Shown here: positions 22,554-25,711 of the stretch, one piece after another | How the letters are laid out: the number at the start of each line of letters is the position of its first letter | Position numbering within the stretch: the first letter of the stretch is position 1 | Virus record (IMG/VR): IMGVR_UViG_3300035180_000310 | Span: 1-25,711 of that record | Length of the DNA: 25,711 nucleotides | Source of the DNA: a virus | Reading direction: 5' to 3' (one strand) | Made by a program: the position numbers and the translations under genes | The notes under the pieces: generated by a model | What the model saw: only the letters and a program-made list of their open reading frames with translations | Database searches by the model: none | Told to the model about the DNA's origin: nothing

Positions 22554-24680
22554 ATGTACCATGCACGTTCAGAACAGATTGTAGATGTACTGGCAGGACG
22601 TACTGGGGGAGAAGATAGACATTTCTTTCGTATCATGACAGCTTATTATGTGTCTTTAATTGCTTCTATGATGCGTACAGAGATTAAGACACATGATAGA
22701 GGTATCATTCCAGTAAATCTTTATGCATTAGCATTACAACCTTCAGGAGCAGGCAAAACATTTACTATGACTACTCTTGAAGAGTTGTTAATTGATCCAT
22801 TTAAAGATGATTTTATGGATGAAGTATTTAATGTTAATGCTGCTAAAAATCTTAATGCTATCGCATTAAAGATTGCATCATCTACTGGCGATGATCCAGA
22901 TCGAATACTAGATCAGCTAACTAGTGAATACGAAAGCTTAGGTACTTTACCATTTACTTTTGACAGTGCTACCAGTGCTGCTATTAAACAACTTCGCAGA
23001 AAGTTACTAATGGCTCGTACTGGTTCATTAAATCTAGTTGTGGATGAAGTAGGTTCTAACTTAGCTGGTAATATGGAAGCTTTAGTAGATTATTTATCAT
23101 TATTTGATAAAGGTCTTATTAAGCAGAAAATTACTAAAAGTACTGCAGAGAACAAACGTTCTATAGAAATGAATGGAGTAAGTCCAGCTAATCTATTAAT
23201 GTTTGGTACTCCAAGTAAATTATTGAATGCTTCTAAAACTGAAGAAGAATTTGATGATTTACTGCGTACTGGCTATGCTAGACGGATGTATTTTGCTTAT
23301 ACACAAACAGCTCGTAAAGCCGATACACGTACACCAGACGAAGTATATGATGCAATGACATCTACTGCTATGGTTACATCAGTGCAAGACATTACAGACT
23401 GGTTTAATGAGCTAGCTGACTATCAATACTACAACGTAACTCTTAGTATGGATAAAGCTACTAGTCTTAAACTTATTGAGTATAAGATTAACTGTGAGCG
23501 TTTAGCAGAGTCTATTCCAGAGCATAAAGAAGCATTAAAAGCTGAAGTAACACATAGATATTACAAAGCTCTTAAATTAGCTGGCGCATATGCATTTATT
23601 GATAAAGCTAAATCTATTAGCCAATATCATTTAGATTGTGCAATCCAATTAGCAGAAGATTCAGGTGAAGCATTTAAGTCTATTATGCATCGGGAAAAAC
23701 CTTACATCAAATTAGCTAAGTATTTAGCTAGTGTAGAGCATCCTGTAACACATGCTGATTTACTTGAGGATCTACCATTTTATAATGGTGCTGAATCTCG
23801 TAGACGTGATCTTATGAATTTAGCTATTGCTTATGGCTATAAAAATAATATTGTCATTACTAAAAGTTTTGAAAATACAGTTGAATTCTTTAAAGGTGAA
23901 GCTCTAAAAGAGACTAACCTAGAAGAAGTAACTTTAGCCTATAGCAGTAATATAACTACAGATTACGAAAACATAGTAGCTAATTGGAATGACTTACATG
24001 AATTAGTATGTAGTCCTGATCTTCACTTTACAGCTCATCATTTACGTAATGGTTATAGAAGTTCTGAAAATGTTATTCCAGGCTTTGATATGGTAGTCTT
24101 AGATGTAGATAGTGGTACTTCAATTGATACAGTTAAAATTCTACTGCAAGATTATAAGTACTTATTATATACAACTAAACGTCATACAGATGCTGCTAAC
24201 AGATTTAGAATCATTCTACCTATGTCTCATAAGCTTTTATTAGATCAAGCGTCTTATAAAGCTTTTATGGCTAATGTATTTGATTGGTTACCATTTAAAG
24301 TAGATGAAGCTACTGCTGACTATGCACGTAAATGGGCTACTAATCCAGGTACCCATTACTATAATGAAGGTATGCTATTTGATGCTACTTTGTTTATTCC
24401 TAAAACGAAGAAAGCTGACGAACAAGCTACATTCATTAATGAGCATAGTAATTTAACTAATTTAGAACGCTGGTTTGCTTCAAAAGCTGTAGAAGGTAGT
24501 AGAAGTAATACCCTCATTAAATATGCTTATGCTTTAGTAGATAAAGGTTATGACTTAGATGTAATCAAGTCTGCTATTAATGAGTTTAACAGTAAACTGC
24601 CTAAACCATTACCTGTATCTGAATTAGATTCAACAGTGATGATTAGTGTACATCGTAAATATATGGAGAAACGTGGATGA
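22554..24680 (+). CDS. ATPase/AEP-type primase fusion (N4 gp42-like)
   Basis: 708 residues. The N-terminal half is a P-loop ATPase: Walker A QPSGAGKT (62-69) and Walker B LVVDE (161-165), then FGTPSKLL as a possible sensor. It resembles DUF3987-type proteins near primases. The C-terminal part fits an archaeo-eukaryotic-type primase core: VVLDVDSG (Asp517, Asp519), TTKRH with His544, and RFRIILP (550-556). A final helical PriCT-like part follows (about 640-705). ATPase first and primase last is the reverse of T7 gp4. N4-like phages carry a protein of this size here. A GGAGAA site precedes the ATG. The stop overlaps the next start (ATGA). Confidence 0.85.
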   Translation: MYHARSEQIVDVLAGRTGGEDRHFFRIMTAYYVSLIASMMRTEIKTHDRGIIPVNLYALALQPSGAGKTFTMTTLEELLIDPFKDDFMDEVFNVNAAKNLNAIALKIASSTGDDPDRILDQLTSEYESLGTLPFTFDSATSAAIKQLRRKLLMARTGSLNLVVDEVGSNLAGNMEALVDYLSLFDKGLIKQKITKSTAENKRSIEMNGVSPANLLMFGTPSKLLNASKTEEEFDDLLRTGYARRMYFAYTQTARKADTRTPDEVYDAMTSTAMVTSVQDITDWFNELADYQYYNVTLSMDKATSLKLIEYKINCERLAESIPEHKEALKAEVTHRYYKALKLAGAYAFIDKAKSISQYHLDCAIQLAEDSGEAFKSIMHREKPYIKLAKYLASVEHPVTHADLLEDLPFYNGAESRRRDLMNLAIAYGYKNNIVITKSFENTVEFFKGEALKETNLEEVTLAYSSNITTDYENIVANWNDLHELVCSPDLHFTAHHLRNGYRSSENVIPGFDMVVLDVDSGTSIDTVKILLQDYKYLLYTTKRHTDAANRFRIILPMSHKLLLDQASYKAFMANVFDWLPFKVDEATADYARKWATNPGTHYYNEGMLFDATLFIPKTKKADEQATFINEHSNLTNLERWFASKAVEGSRSNTLIKYAYALVDKGYDLDVIKSAINEFNSKLPKPLPVSELDSTVMISVHRKYMEKRG

Positions 24681-25423
24681 GTGATGATTCAAATACCCAA
24701 GAAGATATTGTTCAGAATGACCATCTAGTATTAATTAGTGGTGCTTCTGCAACAGGTAAAAGTGCGTGTCTTATGGGTCTTAAAGATCCAGAAGGTGTAA
24801 TGTACTTAAACTGTGAATCTAAAAAATTACCTTTTAAAAGTAAGTTTGATGAATATAGAATTACAGATCCTTTGGAGATTATCCAAGGATTTGAAGCTGC
24901 TGAGCAGATGCCCCATATTCATACTATTGTAGTAGATACTCTAACATTTCTAATGGATATGTTTGAATCTACATATGTTGTCAATAGTTCAAATACTATG
25001 AAAGGATGGAGTGATTACGCACAATTCTTAAGAAATTTAATGCTACAAACTGTAGCTAAATCTACTAAGAATGTAATCTTCTTAGCACATACACGTCAGA
25101 TTATGAATGAATCTGAAATGGTATTAGAAACTAAAGTACCTGTTAAGGGTTCTTTAGCTAATGCTGGTGTAGAAGCCTTCTTCTCTACTGTAATTAGTAC
25201 TAAGAAAGTACCATTAAAGCAGTTAAAAGCTACTAACTCTTTATTAGAGATTACCCCAGAAGAAGAAGCTTTAGGGTTTAAGTATGTATTCCAGACACGC
25301 TTAACTAAAGAAACTGTAAATGAACGCATTCGTAGTCCTCTAAAAATGTGGTCTGCTGATGAAACATTTATTGACAACAATTTACAGTATGTAATTGATC
25401 GTTTACATGAATATTACGATTAA
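24677..25423 (+). CDS. RecA-like/Sak4-type ATPase (AAA_24, N4 gp44-like)
   Basis: 248 residues. Single-domain P-loop ATPase of the RecA fold, like phage single-strand annealing helpers of the Sak4 group. Walker A is GASATGKS (22-29), and Walker B is IVVDT (84-88) with an adjacent LTFLMDM. A segment NVIFLAHTRQ later in the chain fits the RecA-type sensor strand. It sits between the primase and the SSB genes, and Sak4-like proteins commonly act with a neighbouring SSB in recombination. Translation is coupled to the primase gene by an ATGA overlap. Confidence 0.87.
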   Translation: MSDDSNTQEDIVQNDHLVLISGASATGKSACLMGLKDPEGVMYLNCESKKLPFKSKFDEYRITDPLEIIQGFEAAEQMPHIHTIVVDTLTFLMDMFESTYVVNSSNTMKGWSDYAQFLRNLMLQTVAKSTKNVIFLAHTRQIMNESEMVLETKVPVKGSLANAGVEAFFSTVISTKKVPLKQLKATNSLLEITPEEEALGFKYVFQTRLTKETVNERIRSPLKMWSADETFIDNNLQYVIDRLHEYYD

Positions 25424-25473
25424 TTCTTACAAACTTTAACAAATTAAATTTATCAATTAGAAGGAAATATATT

Positions 25474-25711
25474 ATGTCATTATTGGCTAATTTAAAACGT
25501 AACGCAAATATTGAAGCTGCAACTGATCGTCCTATGGATGCGCGTCCTAAGATGACTCCAGGTGTACACAATATGACTATTGAAATGGCTTACCTAGAAG
25601 AATCTTCTGGGGGTGCTTTATCAGTAGCATTAAAACTAGTATCACCTACAGGTGCTACACTTAATACTAAAGAGTACATTACTTCAGGTCGTGAAAAAGG
25701 GCAAAAACATT
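25474..25711 (+). CDS. single-stranded DNA-binding protein (N4 gp45-like), 3' end outside window
   Basis: The first 79 residues are visible; the gene runs off the right edge without a stop. It has a strong AAGGAA ribosome site eight bases before the ATG. The start (MSLLANLKRNANIEAATDR) followed by a beta-rich part (GVHNMTIEMAYLEE) with no catalytic motif fits a phage SSB with an OB-like fold. Position after the RecA-like ATPase matches N4 gp45. The identification rests mainly on order and N-terminal character. A 50-base AT-rich gap before it has room for a phage promoter, but no clear terminator is seen. Confidence 0.75.
   Translation, partial: MSLLANLKRNANIEAATDRPMDARPKMTPGVHNMTIEMAYLEESSGGALSVALKLVSPTGATLNTKEYITSGREKGQKH

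Noticed and set aside
1-25711. CRISPR arrays, insertion sequences, integrase or attachment sites
   Set aside because: No spaced direct repeats, transposase motifs, terminal inverted repeats or integrase motifs were seen.

Overview
The window is a stretch of an AT-rich (roughly one third GC by eye), densely packed phage genome in which every convincing gene lies on the + strand. The set and order of genes match the early/middle region of N4-like podoviruses (Schitoviridae). They are the catalytic half of a T7-type phage RNA polymerase, many small unknown genes, a MoxR-type AAA+ ATPase with a VWA/metallopeptidase partner (N4 gp24/gp25-like), a dNTP-supply block, then DNA polymerase, PD-(D/E)XK nuclease, ATPase/AEP primase, RecA-like ATPase and single-stranded DNA-binding protein (N4 gp39 to gp45-like). 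The ribonucleotide reductase proteins closely resemble the E. coli class Ia enzyme, which suggests a proteobacterial, probably gammaproteobacterial, host. The host cannot be named from sequence alone.

Layout. 1-1643: 3' part of the phage RNA polymerase, closed by a strong intrinsic terminator. 1740-1970: one small membrane-protein gene between two terminators. 2126-6861: a run of small genes. It includes a membrane-anchored SleB-type cell-wall hydrolase, a two-helix membrane protein and an overlapping membrane protein/lipoprotein pair, which together look like an envelope or lysis cassette. A 269-base leader at 2789-3057 carries a possible sigma70 promoter, a pyrimidine tract and a long inverted repeat. 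6957-10058: MoxR ATPase, zinc-ribbon protein, unknown protein, VWA protein. 10048-12725: small unknown genes, including one reading frame broken by an exact 16-bp tandem duplication. 12722-17901: thyX, MazG-like pyrophosphohydrolase, DUF3310 protein, nrdB and nrdA, mostly coupled by overlapping stop/start codons. 17902-18277: a non-coding gap with an apparently structured, locally GC-rich RNA of no family I recognise, two sister hairpins, a 9-bp hairpin and a tRNA-Arg(UCU) gene. 18278-25711: an unknown gene and then the replication/recombination block, which runs off the right edge inside the SSB gene.

How it fits together. The RNA polymerase would transcribe the middle genes. ThyX, the reductase and the MazG-like enzyme would shape the nucleotide pool. 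The polymerase, primase, nuclease, RecA-like ATPase and SSB would replicate and recombine the DNA. No replicative helicase of a familiar type is visible apart from the ATPase domain fused to the primase. The items most worth a second look are the structured RNA candidate at 17910-18034 with the hairpins after it, the 16-bp duplication at 11780-11811, and an unusual ThyX with about 115 extra residues and an altered signature motif.
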